Shown piece after piece: positions 1 to 11,072 of a DNA stretch of 64,000 bases; the stretch's first letter is position 1, and each line of letters opens with the position of its first letter. The notes beneath the pieces were generated by a model that was not told the DNA's origin, did not search any database, and saw only the letters and a program-made list of their open reading frames with translations. Position numbers and translations under genes: made by a program. The stretch is from Polytrichum commune. Lineage: Eukaryota; Streptophyta; Polytrichopsida; Polytrichales; Polytrichaceae. The stretch covers positions 30,712,527 through 30,776,526 of the forward strand of contig OX485808.1 of assembly GCA_950295325.1 (NCBI GenBank), given 5' to 3'.

Positions 1-1460
1 ACATTAAATTTTAATATTACACTCTACTTGCATTCTCCATTACAATTGTGTTGGTGTAATTCATGTCTATTATGTTTTCTTCTTGCCATACCACAACAAT
101 GTAATTCCGTTGTTAAAATGCCATTTCACAATGCACCAACCTCCCCCCCCCCCCCTCTCAGCTGAAAAATTGTAGGCTATTAGTAAGAAAAATAGGGCAT
201 TTAATATTGAATGCATTTTAGATTTTTAATTACTAATAGGATATTAAAATTTTAAGCTCAGTAGAATTTTTTTAGACTTTAAGGACTCCTAATATTCTGA
301 TTCACAAAGATAATAACCCCTTGAAAATAAGTGGTTATTGCATGTCTCTCCAAAATTTTACTATGAGTGCCCTACCACCCCCCCCCCCCGCCAGGTCCAC
401 AAATTTGCTTCACAAATTTTTTGTTTGGTAGCCTTATGTGGTGCTTTTGGGCACCCCCCAAGGAGGGAGCCTAAAAGTATCGCACAAGCCTTTCAGTGAG
501 GGTGCCCAAGCCGAACTACAATACTTATACGAGAGATTGCACATACAAAAGAGTTGGAACCTCCCTTCGGCGGCTAGGTAGATGCAAACCCCCTAGCCTT
601 ACATGGATAGTTGAGTTGGGTAACGATTTTACTTTTGATGTGTTCCCTCCACTCTTAAATTGAAGAGTGTAGGATTAAAGAATTTACCGGTTGACTTCCA
701 TCTTGGTTTGGCAATGATTAGTACGGAACGTCTACTCCAAGCAACGAACGTCGACCCCCACTTCAACTCTCGGCCACCCGCGATATCTACTTGTTCATTT
801 CCACCTTGAATGCACGAACTTCTTCTTAATTGGATGAATGAAGAGTCCATACATTCCTCAAATATCGAATATTAACTTAGTTGTAAAAACAACTTCGTAG
901 ATGGGTATCCGAGTGGCGATATGCCTTCTTGTGCCTAGACCTTTATTTATCCATTAAACATTCATTTAAGTAATTATTTATTTATTAGAAAATAAAAAAT
1001 TCACAAGAAAACATATTGAAAAAAATGCAACTTAAACATTCAATGGTTTTGGAAAACCGGCCTTGGCGACTCTAAGGCAGTAGACACCCTTCCATTTAAA
1101 TACCTACAACTTTTATTTACAAGCTTTAATTGAAATAAGTTTTGGTTTTTTGAGAAGCTAACAACAAGACCTAGAACTCCCTTAAATATCAAAGCAACAA
1201 CATATTTTTCTTTAAGATATAAGCCTACAAAATCAATACTTACAAATTTGAAGGCAACTAAGACACCTTCATTCAAATATTAATAACATTTATTCATTAG
1301 TTTTGATTTCAACAACATTATATTTTCTAAAAACCTCAAAACAAGATCTACAACTCTTCTAAAAATTCAAGCAAGTACATATTTTTTCTTATGAATATGA
1401 ACTTATAAAGTCAGTGCTCATAATTTAGGAGGCAGCTGAGATATCTTCATTCAAACACTC
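1..1460. other. AT-rich stretch without a recognisable gene
   Basis: I see no convincing coding region. Open frames here are short and in several overlapping frames. Two poly-C tracts lie near 141-156 and 379-390. The stretch 430-860 is less AT-rich and looks like decayed repeat sequence, but I cannot assign it to a family. Confidence 0.5.
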
Positions 1461-1466
1461 ATAACG

Positions 1467-1511
1467 GGGAGTGTTATCATGTGAGCGGTGAGCAATGAGC
1501 AGTGAGCGCTG
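1467..1511. repeat. Short repeat shared with 10677-10712, beyond the 3' end of both methyltransferase-like copies
   Basis: The sequence starting GGGAGTGTTATCATGTGAGC is followed by a run of GAGC/GTGAGC units. A close match starts at 10677 (GGGAGCGCTATCATATGAGC). Each copy lies about 400-450 bp beyond the 3' end of a methyltransferase-like gene copy on the minus strand. It may be one terminus of a mobile element that carries the gene. I did not find a matching inverted copy at the other side. Confidence 0.5.
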
Positions 1512-2229
1512 AGGAGGAAAAAGATGTTGGTTTTATACACACTTGTATCCTATAACCGTGGATTTTTGACATGAAGTATATGAACACTATTCATGAAAAT
1601 ATAAAGGGGGATGGAAAAAATTGTCTTTATTTTATAAATCTTCATTTGTTTAATTATGTGCAAATGCTTAGGTTGTTTTTTAAAATCAAAAGTCAATAGA
1701 AGTGGCCAACACGTTGTTAAATAAATGCTATGCCAATAGAAGTACCTTAATGGATAAATGATCTCACTTACAAAAAAACTTGAATTCATGAAAACCAAGT
1801 TAGTTTAGAATTTTGAAAACAAAACCCATTTATTGCAATCATCTAGCAATTTCCACATTGCGTCCAACAAAACTGATAATTTTTTCGGAATTCTCAAAAT
1901 CAAACCAATTGTCAAATCAAATAAAAAACAACCCCAAAACAAATATATTCATATACTACGGTTTTCTGTTGCCTTTAGGAGGAAAAAAATCTTCACTTGT
2001 GACGAAAACCTCATTGTTCTCATACGAGGTATGGGTGTGGACATGGCTGCCTGTGCAATAGCAATAGTCTCTGCATATACAGGAAGCGCCATTGCTTTCG
2101 GAGGGGAGTCCAATGACTCCATCAACTCTTCACTGTAAACACCAATTATCATATGAGTGAGAAATGATAAAGAAATGCCAATGAACAAATAGAAACATTA
2201 AAAGAAAATCCAATGAGAAACTCACGTTT

Positions 2230-3175
2230 TCAAACGAACCTTCCTAGCCACTTTTCTGATAGGTCCTTCATCATCCTCCATGACCATGGATTGTGTTGGT
2301 GTTTGCACTCTAGAACGTTGAGCGGATAATGCACGAAGTGGAGCGAGAATGGTATTAAAGATTCAGGAGTCCACTTCATATGCAACAAGGTGACGACCAC
2401 TGTTCAAACACGCATAAACAAAAACACTTGCAAACACCATTGAAATAAATTTTAATATGGTAGACTCAAAACTTAGTTTGAACAAATGCACATAATTTTG
2501 TTACAGTTAAAAGAATGAACCTATTGATGTAGTGACATTCACAACTACTCCACCAAGCTTAATTAATGATTCGATAAACATTTGATGTATGTCTCGATGT
2601 TTTTCTCGAGCACCCCACCACGATACTGAACCATCCATTAATTGGTATTTTTCTAATGTGTAGTTGAGGATCATATCATCATCCTTGACACTAATTCTTT
2701 TTTTGATGTGGACTTCATTCTTGTTAAATGAAATGGCCATATTACATTTTTTGGCTCGGCGGTACAGAAGATGCGAAATCTCTTTGACTATAAAACCAAC
2801 AACATCATGGACATTAGTATACGAGTGTTTCTCATGCCAACATTGATGCTTTCATGTAAGAATTTGAAATAATTATCAGCTACACATACCATTGCAGATG
2901 CATCCACACCGGAGCATAGATGCATGAAGGTGATGCCGCACCAATTTCTAATGCGATCAAATTCGTAATTTGTTGTAAATATTCGAACATCAAGTCGAAT
3001 ATTTTTGGATTCTGACACGAATAAGAGAATGTGTGCATCATTGTGAAAAAAAAATGAAATGCAAATTCAAAAATTACTTCAATCTCATCACTATCGTGTT
3101 TATTCCATTTTGGAATAACAGATGGTAAGAGAAGTGGCACGGAAAGTCCTACAGGATAATCAACGATCAACTAGT
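2230..3175 (-). pseudogene. Methyltransferase-like segment of copy 1
   Basis: After an acceptor (CCTGCACAG) near 3174 the frame reads KFD*LIVDYPVGLSVPLL. This matches the shape of motif IV in DNA amino-methyltransferases (hydrophobic stretch then D/N-P-P-Y/F), here DYPV with an in-frame stop. It continues PSVIPKWNKHDSDEIEVI. Further on, near 2600-2520, comes SWWGAREKHRDIHQMFIESL then IKLGGVVVNVTTSIG, and after an intron ACLNSGRHLVAYEVDS (2368-2415). This is the form of motif I: lysine/proline turn, GDVVLD-type strand, glycine loop, then a second strand ending in an acidic residue. Several mutations and stops make it inactive. The cleaner copy at 11.5-11.8 kb shows the same motif as VVLDAYASTG. 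Confidence 0.5.
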
Positions 3176-4364
3176 CAAATTTTCTGTGCAGGCATGTATC
3201 ATTTGAAATTTGTATTATACGCACATCATCAAATTGCATTCGCAAACAATAAAACAACATTAGGAAAAATGATAACAATTTTATGTGTGGATAATAAACT
3301 AACAATTAAATATAATTATTGAATCATCTAAAAAATGATGTGTTCACTTGCTTTACAAAGTCGTGAGTCTTTAATAATAAATGATGTGAGAGAATTGATA
3401 TCAATCCCATGATAGAGGTGTTTTCCAACAACATTTGAACCAACGATAAAGAAGGCTCTGTAGGTTCTTGAAACACAATCGGGACTTGTTGCAAGAAGGA
3501 GAAATATTTGTCTAGGTCGATAGAAGTAGATATACATGTTGCATCATCGGTGGCTACATTTGGAGGTGTAGGTATAATGTCAACCTTCTTATCCCTTTTA
3601 TATTTTCCGGTTTTTGTGACAACACCTCCTACATGAGTTGGAAATCGACATTATTAGTTTCAATTGTATCTTACGATGCATCAATGGGCTACTTCCGATT
3701 ATAGCCTTACGCTCAGCTTTTTTTTCTGCTGGGAAGAAAGCAACAAAACAATTCACAAACGAAGCATATTCTTGAAGAACATGAAAATACCAAAGGTTCA
3801 ATTGTGCGGGAATGTCAATGAAATTTTTGTGAATTTTGTCTACCCAAGCATTTAAGAAAACATACAAAGAGATAAATTATATTGCTTTCTTTGCGAGCAA
3901 CTCCCTTCGCAGGTACTTGTATTAAACAATCACACATACTTAGTCTTTGCATTGCAACTAGCAAAATTGTAATGAAGATATTCAACAATTTAAATGCGGT
4001 AATAAAATTCAAATTACACGTATAAAACTCTCTTCATAGCTATTTCTCCGAAAGAAAAGTCTAAAAGTTTGGTGCCTTTACAAAATGAAGGTATTGCACG
4101 TATTAAAGTAAAGAATGTTTTATCCCAAAGCATAATATGCCATTTCTCGACATAATTAGAGGCCTTGAGTATATCATTCCTCCAGTTGACTTACCCAACT
4201 ATTTCTCAATATTCTCGAATTATTTTACAACCTCCTCCTCCAAGTACACAATGAAAAAAATATAACCATACATAAAATAAATATATGAAAATGAGAATCA
4301 CATTAAGTAATTAAGCATCTACATGTGACATGAAATTGAAATATTATGAAATACCTACGCTTAC

Positions 4365-5560
4365 AGAGATGCTTGAGCAACAAATGAATCCAATTTTTTT
4401 TCCTTTGCTGGAGAATGTCGCAACCCTTGCTAGCCCCCCTTGACAATCTTGCCAATTTTCATTTCTAGCAAAGGTTACGAGCGCTAACCCTTCGCATTCC
4501 GCCATGCTAATGGTTAGCTTCTCTCACCCCGGACCTTATAGTTCATAAGAGGGAACCAACCCTCCTACTTTGCTTTCGGGACTCATACCTTAATCGGTAA
4601 TCCATTTCTTAGATGTGGACTTCCATTCATGGAAGTCCAATCATATGTTGATCATCGCGTTGCCGGAGCAACACTACAACAACCCGAACCATACTAGGCA
4701 ACAATGGCCTCACATTAAGCCAATGCCATGAAGGCCGTGCCGTTTGGCCTCGGGTGGGTCAGGCCACACCACCTCACCCATATAAGCCTCTAGGACTCTA
4801 CACGGGGCCCCTACCCCACCGTCAAGAAACCTCTTGTCTCTCTACCAAGAGTTGGGGCCAAGTGGACACTTTCCCTTAGCCGCTGGGCCTAGAAGCCCCC
4901 AGCAGCTTCATACCATCATAACTTCCTTGTATGATACCTGATGCTAACAACCAACCACTCCATCTTCATCTACGCTTCACATAGATGTTGATGCACTCCT
5001 CACTTGCCCCATTCGGGCAAGCATTGAGGAAGTTATGCCTGTTCAAACCTTGGCAGTCCCGGGAATCACTCCCAGGCACTGCTGTACCAGGGCGCTGTCC
5101 CGGGACAACGCCCCACTCAAATTGCCATAACTTTTAGCTCACACCTCCGATTGAGGTGATCTTGAGCATTCTAGAATCACCACACCATGAGCTACGCATA
5201 GCTTATGGCCTTACCCTTGTGCATCCTAGTCTCTGTGGGTGGGAGGCGTTCCCAACGGCCGGGGCCCTCGCCCACACTAGGATCACTTGGGCCCTCTCAC
5301 CAACAGCGCCACAAGTCCTGGGTGTCACTCCGGGGTCCCCCTTGTGCCCATGGTATTTTTGGCACTCCTCATGGAGAGGTGCGCGACAGAGAAGGTGGGA
5401 AATGATTAGCTGTACGCAATATTGAGCTTGAAATCCACTACCTCAACCACCGCATTTTGTATGTGCCATGAACTGCTGATGTAGCAATTTTATGTCTGTA
5501 ATTTTTTCAATGTCATCTTCAATTTTAGATTGGAGCTCCAATGGGTATTTAGCTGGATAA
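4365..5560 (-). pseudogene. Exon of copy 1 split by a solo LTR
   Basis: On the minus strand the exon reads from about 5560 (NIYPAKYPLELQSKIEDDIE) to the LTR junction at 5394, and resumes at 4415 on the other side (PAKEKKLDSFVAQAS in one frame) to a donor at 4365 (CTCT|GTAAGCG). Removal of the LTR and one 5-bp GAGAA copy joins the two parts. A TGA occurs near 5450. The exon therefore pre-dates the LTR insertion. No known domain seen here. Confidence 0.45.
4416..5388 (+). mobile_element. Solo LTR, copy 1, with GAGAA target duplication
   Basis: The 973-bp unit starts TGTCGCAACCC and ends GCGCGACA, giving the TG...CA ends and an inverted hexamer TGTCGC/GCGACA expected of an LTR. GAGAA at 4411-4415 is repeated at 5389-5393 as a perfect 5-bp target duplication. 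Related copies lie at 12310-13608 and, inverted, at 14142-15094. No internal retrotransposon region is attached, so this is a solo LTR left after recombination between LTRs. It interrupts an exon of the methyltransferase-like gene. Confidence 0.85.
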
Positions 5561-5954
5561 ATATTCAAATGATGAATATGTATGAAATTTACAACATTAA
5601 TGTATGTAATAATAAAAGTATGAAAAAATCAAATATTTAATCATACAAGAACTTAAGTACAAATGAATTTAAGTATCTAAGAATCAAAAATGTAAGTATG
5701 CAAAAAGTTAAGCACATAAAAAATTAAAGTATAGAAGAATTTAAATATTAATAAAATCAAGTATGCAAAGTTCAAATATGCAAGACCCAAATAATTGAAC
5801 ATTAAGTATGTTACAATCTAAGAATACAACAACCAAGAGTCAAGTTTGCAAACATTTAAGTATATATTATTAAAAAATACAAGAAATCAAGTATGCAAAT
5901 ATTATAATAAATAACTCATAATGAAAGGCAATATAAATTAAAATTAAAATTTAC

Positions 5955-6434
5955 CTCCTCCAAAAATTCCATTCTGGTTCTTGGATTTGCAACTGCGAGA
6001 AATTTCTCAAATTCTGTGATTCTGATACTTTTGATGATTTTTGTATGTGTCTTTGATATTACCTCTCCCAATCCTTGTTCTGACCTTTCCACGGAAGGCG
6101 TAGTCTCATTATAAATTTTACATGTCTCGTCAATAGCCACAACAACTTCACGTTTCATGCACAAATACATAATGAATCCTTAACTTTTAAAATAAATATG
6201 AAAACAAACATACAAAAATGAAATGGGGTTCGAAATTAGACCTTATAAAGGAATCCCGCAAATGCATCAATTGCTAAATCGTACCAAATCGAATTAGCCT
6301 TCTTATTCTCACTCAATCTATAATCAGTAGTTGAAATCAATGATTTGAAATCCTCAAGAGGTGGAAGACCAAAATGATGAATGCGATGAAGTTTATAGAC
6401 AAGATTGGTCTTCACATGGTCACTTTCAGTGGAC
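5955..6434 (-). pseudogene. Middle exons of copy 1
   Basis: Two exon-like blocks. The first, 6434 to 6242, follows a TTTCTAG acceptor and ends at a GT donor. It reads STESDHVKTNLVYKLHRIHH, then FGLPPLEDFKSLISTTDYRL, without stops. The second, about 6178 to 5955, ends at GAGGAG|GTAAAT and reads through REVVVAIDETCKIYNETTP to RTRMEFLEE. No domain recognised. Clean splice borders and long open frames suggest these were under selection as protein until recently, or in the source copy. Confidence 0.5.
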
Positions 6435-6486
6435 CTAGAAAAAAAACATTAATCAAAATTTTAAAAAATTCAAAGACCAGAACAAC

Positions 6487-7020
6487 CTACAAAAAATAAA
6501 TATGGATTTTATACATGTTCACATCATACATCCCTTCAAGAAGAATTCCAACATTGCCAAATGCATTCAAGCATATGCAATCAACTACATAATGCCATTC
6601 TGGATCCTCTGCATGAAAATACTCTATATGCCGTCGTGATGCAGTCACACGATGATTTCCTTTCCAAATAAAAAACATTTTGTTTCACAAACTGACATAG
6701 TCATCATCAACATTAAGTTTTTCTTCAAATGAGGGATTAGCTGCATGCCAATGAACATTCCAAGTTGCTTCCATTTCAGCGTTCAATTCCGATTTATTGC
6801 CCTTTTGATCATTAACTGATACGTAGAGAACCCTATCACCTTCTCTATAGCCATTGATGAATTCACTCTCTAATAATTGCACGTCAACCTCAAGCACAGG
6901 TCGAACAACAACCAATGAAACCAAACGACATATAGGAATGGAAATCCTAGACTTCCTTGATGGTTTAATGCGCAAGTTGCTAATCATAGAATTAAAGTCG
7001 GTAATCTGTGGTTTTTGCAT
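6487..7020 (-). pseudogene. N-terminal ParB/sulfiredoxin-like segment of copy 1
   Basis: The frame reads ...LVSLVVVRPVLEVDVQLL, then ESEFINGYREGDRVLYVSVN, then after about 40 residues KMFFIWKGNHRVTA. A VRP..EVDV..L start, a beta-rich middle and a closing GNHR..A motif is the layout of ParB/Srx nucleotide-binding domains, where the GxxR loop contacts the phosphates. One in-frame TGA at 6685-6687 splits the frame just before KMFF; the frame continues without shift on both sides. The text after GNHR (HIEYFHAEDPEWHYVVDCI) remains open to about 6512, where a GT donor is available. Upstream (7021-7085) an acidic frame (SDHDDDDINVE) ends in a different frame, so the start is uncertain. Fold assignment is by motif only. 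Confidence 0.5.
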
Positions 7021-7119
7021 CTCATTGACAATCTTTCAACATCTTCCAACGATTCAACATTTATATCATCATCATCGTGATCACTGGCACTACAATCTTG
7101 AATCCAAAAACAATTGCAA

Positions 7120-8450
7120 ATTATTAATAACATATGCATTCTTATTTATAATCTCACACATTCATGCACACACATTCTTATTCTCATTCCATATATACAT
7201 TCTCACACATACACACTCACATACACACATACATATTATCACTCACATTCATATAAACACTATTACACATACACACAAACCTTACACTCATACACACATA
7301 TACAGTTACACTCTCATACTCTCACATATATACAGTTACACTCTCATACTCTCACATATACAGTTACACTCTCATACTCTCACATATACAGTTATACTCT
7401 CATACTCTCACATATATACATATGCACACACATTTTCATTCACACTCTCTTATACTCACACACATACATTTTCATTCATACTTTTACACACACACACACA
7501 CACACTCTTATTCATATTTTTTGTTATACACACTCACACACATACATTTTCATTCATACTTTTACACACACACACACACACACACACTCTTATTCATATT
7601 TTTTGTTATACACACTCACACACATACATTTTCATTCATACATACATACACATACCTTTGTCATTGGATTTGGTGAAGACATTGGATGGTACACTTTCAA
7701 GTTCCTAACTTTTAGTTTATCTCTCATATCTAAATTAGCAAAAATTTTCTTACACTTACACATATTTTTATCCACATACACATTACCACTTATACTCAAA
7801 GACACATTTACATTCACACTCTCACACACTCACACTTACATATACACACACATACAGAAACATTTTAATTTACACTATCTAATATTTAAACTTACACACA
7901 CATATTTTCATTCACACTTTTACATCCTCACTTACACTCATATACATATTCTCATTCACATTATTTCTCACACACACATACACACATATTTTCATTCACA
8001 CTCACACACATTTCCATTCACACAAATATATAAACATACCTTTTCTCATTGGATTTGATGGAAACATGGGGTTGCATACTCCAAGTTCCTCACTTTTGAT
8101 TTATCTCTTATATCCACACTAGCACTCTCATACTCATACACACATTCTCATTTATTCCCTCACACATTTATGGTAAACCCTAATATTGCAAATATTGGGT
8201 TCCACACTCTAAGTTCCTCACTTTTGGTTTGTTTCTCATATCTACACTTACACATTTTTACTCACATTCTAACATTCATACACACATTGTCACATATTCT
8301 CATTCACACTCTCACACTCTCATACTCACACACATACATTGTCATTCACACTCTCAAACACATTCTCATTCATACTTTCACATACTCACTCACACTCACA
8401 CACTCACACTCTCATACACATTCTCACTCTCATATTCAAACACTTATTAA
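7120..8450. repeat. CA-rich low-complexity block with three related unique inserts
   Basis: Long runs of ACACAC, CTCACA, CATTCA and related units give long but meaningless His/Thr/Ser-rich open frames. The block is interrupted three times by a related unique sequence (about 7662-7735, 8049-8121 and 8190-8250) that contains CATTGGATTTG or a variant, AAGTTCCT, ACTTTT and TTTATCTCTCATATC. It lies directly upstream of the minus-strand ParB/methyltransferase-like gene. Confidence 0.85.
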
Positions 8451-8463
8451 AAAAAACCCTAAA

Positions 8464-9000
8464 ACTATTGATATATTGTGTGAACACAAATTTTGGAATT
8501 TTTTAGAATTTTTTGGAATTTTCGAGCATTAGTTATGAAACTTTTTGGGAAGGGGGGATCAATATATTTTTTAAAGTGGCATGTCGGATCCGAGATGCCA
8601 CTTTCAAAATGATAATCGGTCCCCCATGCCCATAAGGTTTCATAACCAATTTAAAAAATCCAATATTATTGAGCTGATGTGGGAGGACAAATTTTTGAAT
8701 TTTGTGGAATTGTTTTGAACAAACTATGAAACTTTCCCGGCAAGGGAGATTATTTGTCCTTTTGAAAGGGGCGTCTCGGATCCGAGATGCCACATTAAAA
8801 ATTAAAAATTAAACATCTACCTCCCATAAAATTTTACAAACAATTCGAAGAAATTTCAAAAAAATCCAATAAAATCACACAATCCAAAACTATTGATATA
8901 TTGTATGAAAAAAATTTGGAAATTTTTTGGAAATTTTTGGAATTTCTGGGCATAGTAGTGAAACTTTCAGGGAAAGGGGGTTCAATATATTTTCTACTCG
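8464..9000. repeat. Three diverged tandem units of about 200-220 bp
   Basis: Units start near 8464, 8664 and 8886. Each holds a TTGGAATTTT-rich part, then a version of ATGAAACTTT..GG.AAGGGG. The first two also hold a near-palindrome around CGGATCCGAGATGCCAC (8585-8601 and 8777-8791). No coding content seen. Confidence 0.65.
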
Positions 9001-9640
9001 TAACTTCTACTCACTAACTTTGATTTCAACAATCTAAGACTTGTTGAAAAACTAACTTCAAATGCAAAGTATACTTAGAATTTGAGAACTAGTTTGAGAA
9101 CTAAATTTTAAGTCGAGTATACTCGAATGAAAATGGGGCAGCGAATTTAGGGTGTGTTTAAACATACACTACAGTCACTACTTACTCACAATACTTCTAA
9201 GTACAAGAAACATGGCCTACGTAGACAATGGAAGATGAAAAAAAGTATTTTGTCCATTTTTGCTGAAGGAGAGAAGGTTTGCTCTTACTAACTAGCATTT
9301 TAGAGGGCTTCGCCGTGCAAACTAAAGAGATAATTGTGAGGGGAAGAAGGATTTTTATCCCCTTTCAATGAAATGTTAGGTCCTTTTCTCCCACTCACCA
9401 AGAGATCGTTTTCCTTGAATGGTAAAGACAAACCCTCAGTGGTGAATGGGGGAAGAACGCCACTTCGCAACCAATTTGCCCAAGCCCTAATAAAGGCTTT
9501 GTCAATTTAATTTGAATTTGAATTTTGGTTGGCAATGGTGGCTACATGGTGATTTCAATGAAGACATGTACATGTTCCTCTATTTATTGGGATTTCATTC
9601 CCGAAATGAAATTACCAATATGACATCTAGCAACTCGGAA
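9001..9640. other. No gene seen
   Basis: AT-rich sequence. I see no coding frame of note, no tRNA and no clear repeat structure. Confidence 0.4.
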
Positions 9641-10070
9641 GCAAAAAAAAACATGAAAAAACCTTATTAGCAACAGAATCATCATTTTTGTGACTTGATA
9701 TTTGAAAGGGTCTTTGTCATCCTAAACTTAAATTGATAATAACATACTAATTTTAGCACAATCATTCAGTAATATTTTAGTGAATGCCTTCTTCTTTCAC
9801 AAGTAGATTTCTACAAGTGCTCATACACGTTCAAACCAATTAGGCCTAATTAAGCGCAAGTAAGTGAGTGTAACTAATCCTAATCAAGCATAAACCAATG
9901 TACTTAAGTGCATCATTTTTCAATAATTAATTAAATTAGAATTGATTAAAGTGAGTTCATCTATAATTTAGTTCACAAACGAGAACTAATGCGCTAAATT
10001 ACACTTGGTTATGCTTGATTAGGCTTACATAAGCTTATTATATCTAATTAAGATTGAGTAGTTTCAAAAT
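9640..10070. repeat. Diverged relative of one half of the 24.4-25.6 kb inverted repeat
   Basis: The stretch contains CATCATTTTTGTGACTTG, then TGAAAGGGTCTTTGTCATCC, then a TTAGGCCTAATTAAG-type AT-rich part with mirrored TTAGGCTTA elements. The same order of motifs occurs at 24690-25080. It is probably an older member of that foldback family. Confidence 0.5.
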
Positions 10071-10370
10071 AACATCAACATGAGGGTCATGATATATATT
10101 GGATTTTGAACCTTGAAGGCGAGATGAACTCAAAATGGGTTTTGTGGACAAGGCAACGTTCAAGAATACGAGGACATTGATTTTCAATCAAATTTAGAAA
10201 TTTTGTTCATGATTGCTCAAGACCTTATCCTATCCAGAGACCCCTCCCACCCATCATTTGTATTTGAGTGGTATTTGGTTATGAGTGAACCTTAGATTGG
10301 ACATTCACAAGAAATGTTACTTAGCAAAGCTGGTACTTATGAACAAACACCAAAAAGATACGTGTCTTGT

Positions 10371-10676
10371 TGAATTTCGAATATGCGCGTAGTATATAGA
10401 AATCTTTATATATGCTTTGTAATATACACAATTAGGAGGGCCTATGTGATCCCTTAACAAGAAAGAGAATCTTCACTTTGATCTTTGATAAGTTTCACAC
10501 CTCAACTCCACTTCTAGACTTTAAACAACAATCTTTGTGATAACACAAGTGTTAACTGGATGAGACAATTCCCAGTTGATCCAACGGCCAAAACTTGCAT
10601 GTAGATTGCAAAGTGCCCACACTACGGCCACTTTTCTAGGGACCACTACAGTGATTATTAAATATGGTGTCACGTA
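10371..10676. repeat. Interspersed repeat, pair of 35874-36170
   Basis: Both copies run in the same direction from GTTGAATTT through GCGTAGTATATA, GAGGGCCTATGTGATCCCTT, GTTAACTGGATGAGA, TGATCCAACGGCCAAA and AAGTGCCCACACTA to a GTGTCAC end. Length is about 300 bp and similarity is high by eye. The TGTTGAA-type start suggests an LTR fragment, but I found no target duplication to prove it. Confidence 0.7.
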
Positions 10677-11072
10677 GGGAGCGCTATCATATGAGCGGTG
10701 AGCAGTGAGCAGTAATTAATGAGCGGATTAGGGTGAGAAAATTTCAAGAAACATACCCATCATCGTGGGTTTAGTATCCTATTACCACATACTTGTAGCT
10801 CAAATATCAACACATGTTACATGCCGAAAACTAACTTGCCAATTGATTGCTCCAATCCATATGAACATTTGAAACAATGATGAAAGCTATAAAATAATGA
10901 TGTTGTGGAAATCATTAGGGTTTAGGGATTTTTGACAATGCTTACACAAATCAATATCCACTCTTAGTAGTTATTTTATAAAAACTAGATAATTGCCACC
11001 AAAAAAAATGTGCACATATATACCAAGTCATGTGCAAGACCTCTTCATGCACCTATATTCTATTCTATTTTA

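Larger units (their letters stand above)
1918..7085 (-). pseudogene. ParB/Srx-like plus DNA amino-methyltransferase-like gene, copy 1, decayed
   Basis: A multi-exon minus-strand gene runs from about 7020 to 1918. Seen in order: a segment with a GNHR motif like that of ParB/sulfiredoxin-fold proteins (6487-7020); conserved-looking exons at 6242-6434 and 5955-6178 with good splice borders; an exon at 4365-5560 split by a solo LTR; further exon-like frames at 3600-4185; a methyltransferase-like part (2230-3175) with a DPPY-like site and then an AdoMet-site-like region; and a C-terminal exon (about 1918-2133). Order catalytic motif then AdoMet motif fits the beta class of amino-methyltransferases. 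In-frame stops occur at 6685-6687, in the codon after EVDS near 2366, and elsewhere, so it is broken. A second copy at 11073-12195 supports a real gene family. Function, if the intact relative is active, would be adenine-N6 or cytosine-N4 DNA methylation; that is inference. Confidence 0.6.

Noticed and set aside
6854-8058. Long open frames rich in His, Thr and Ser
   Set aside because: They are translations of CA/CTCACA low-complexity DNA in several frames at once.
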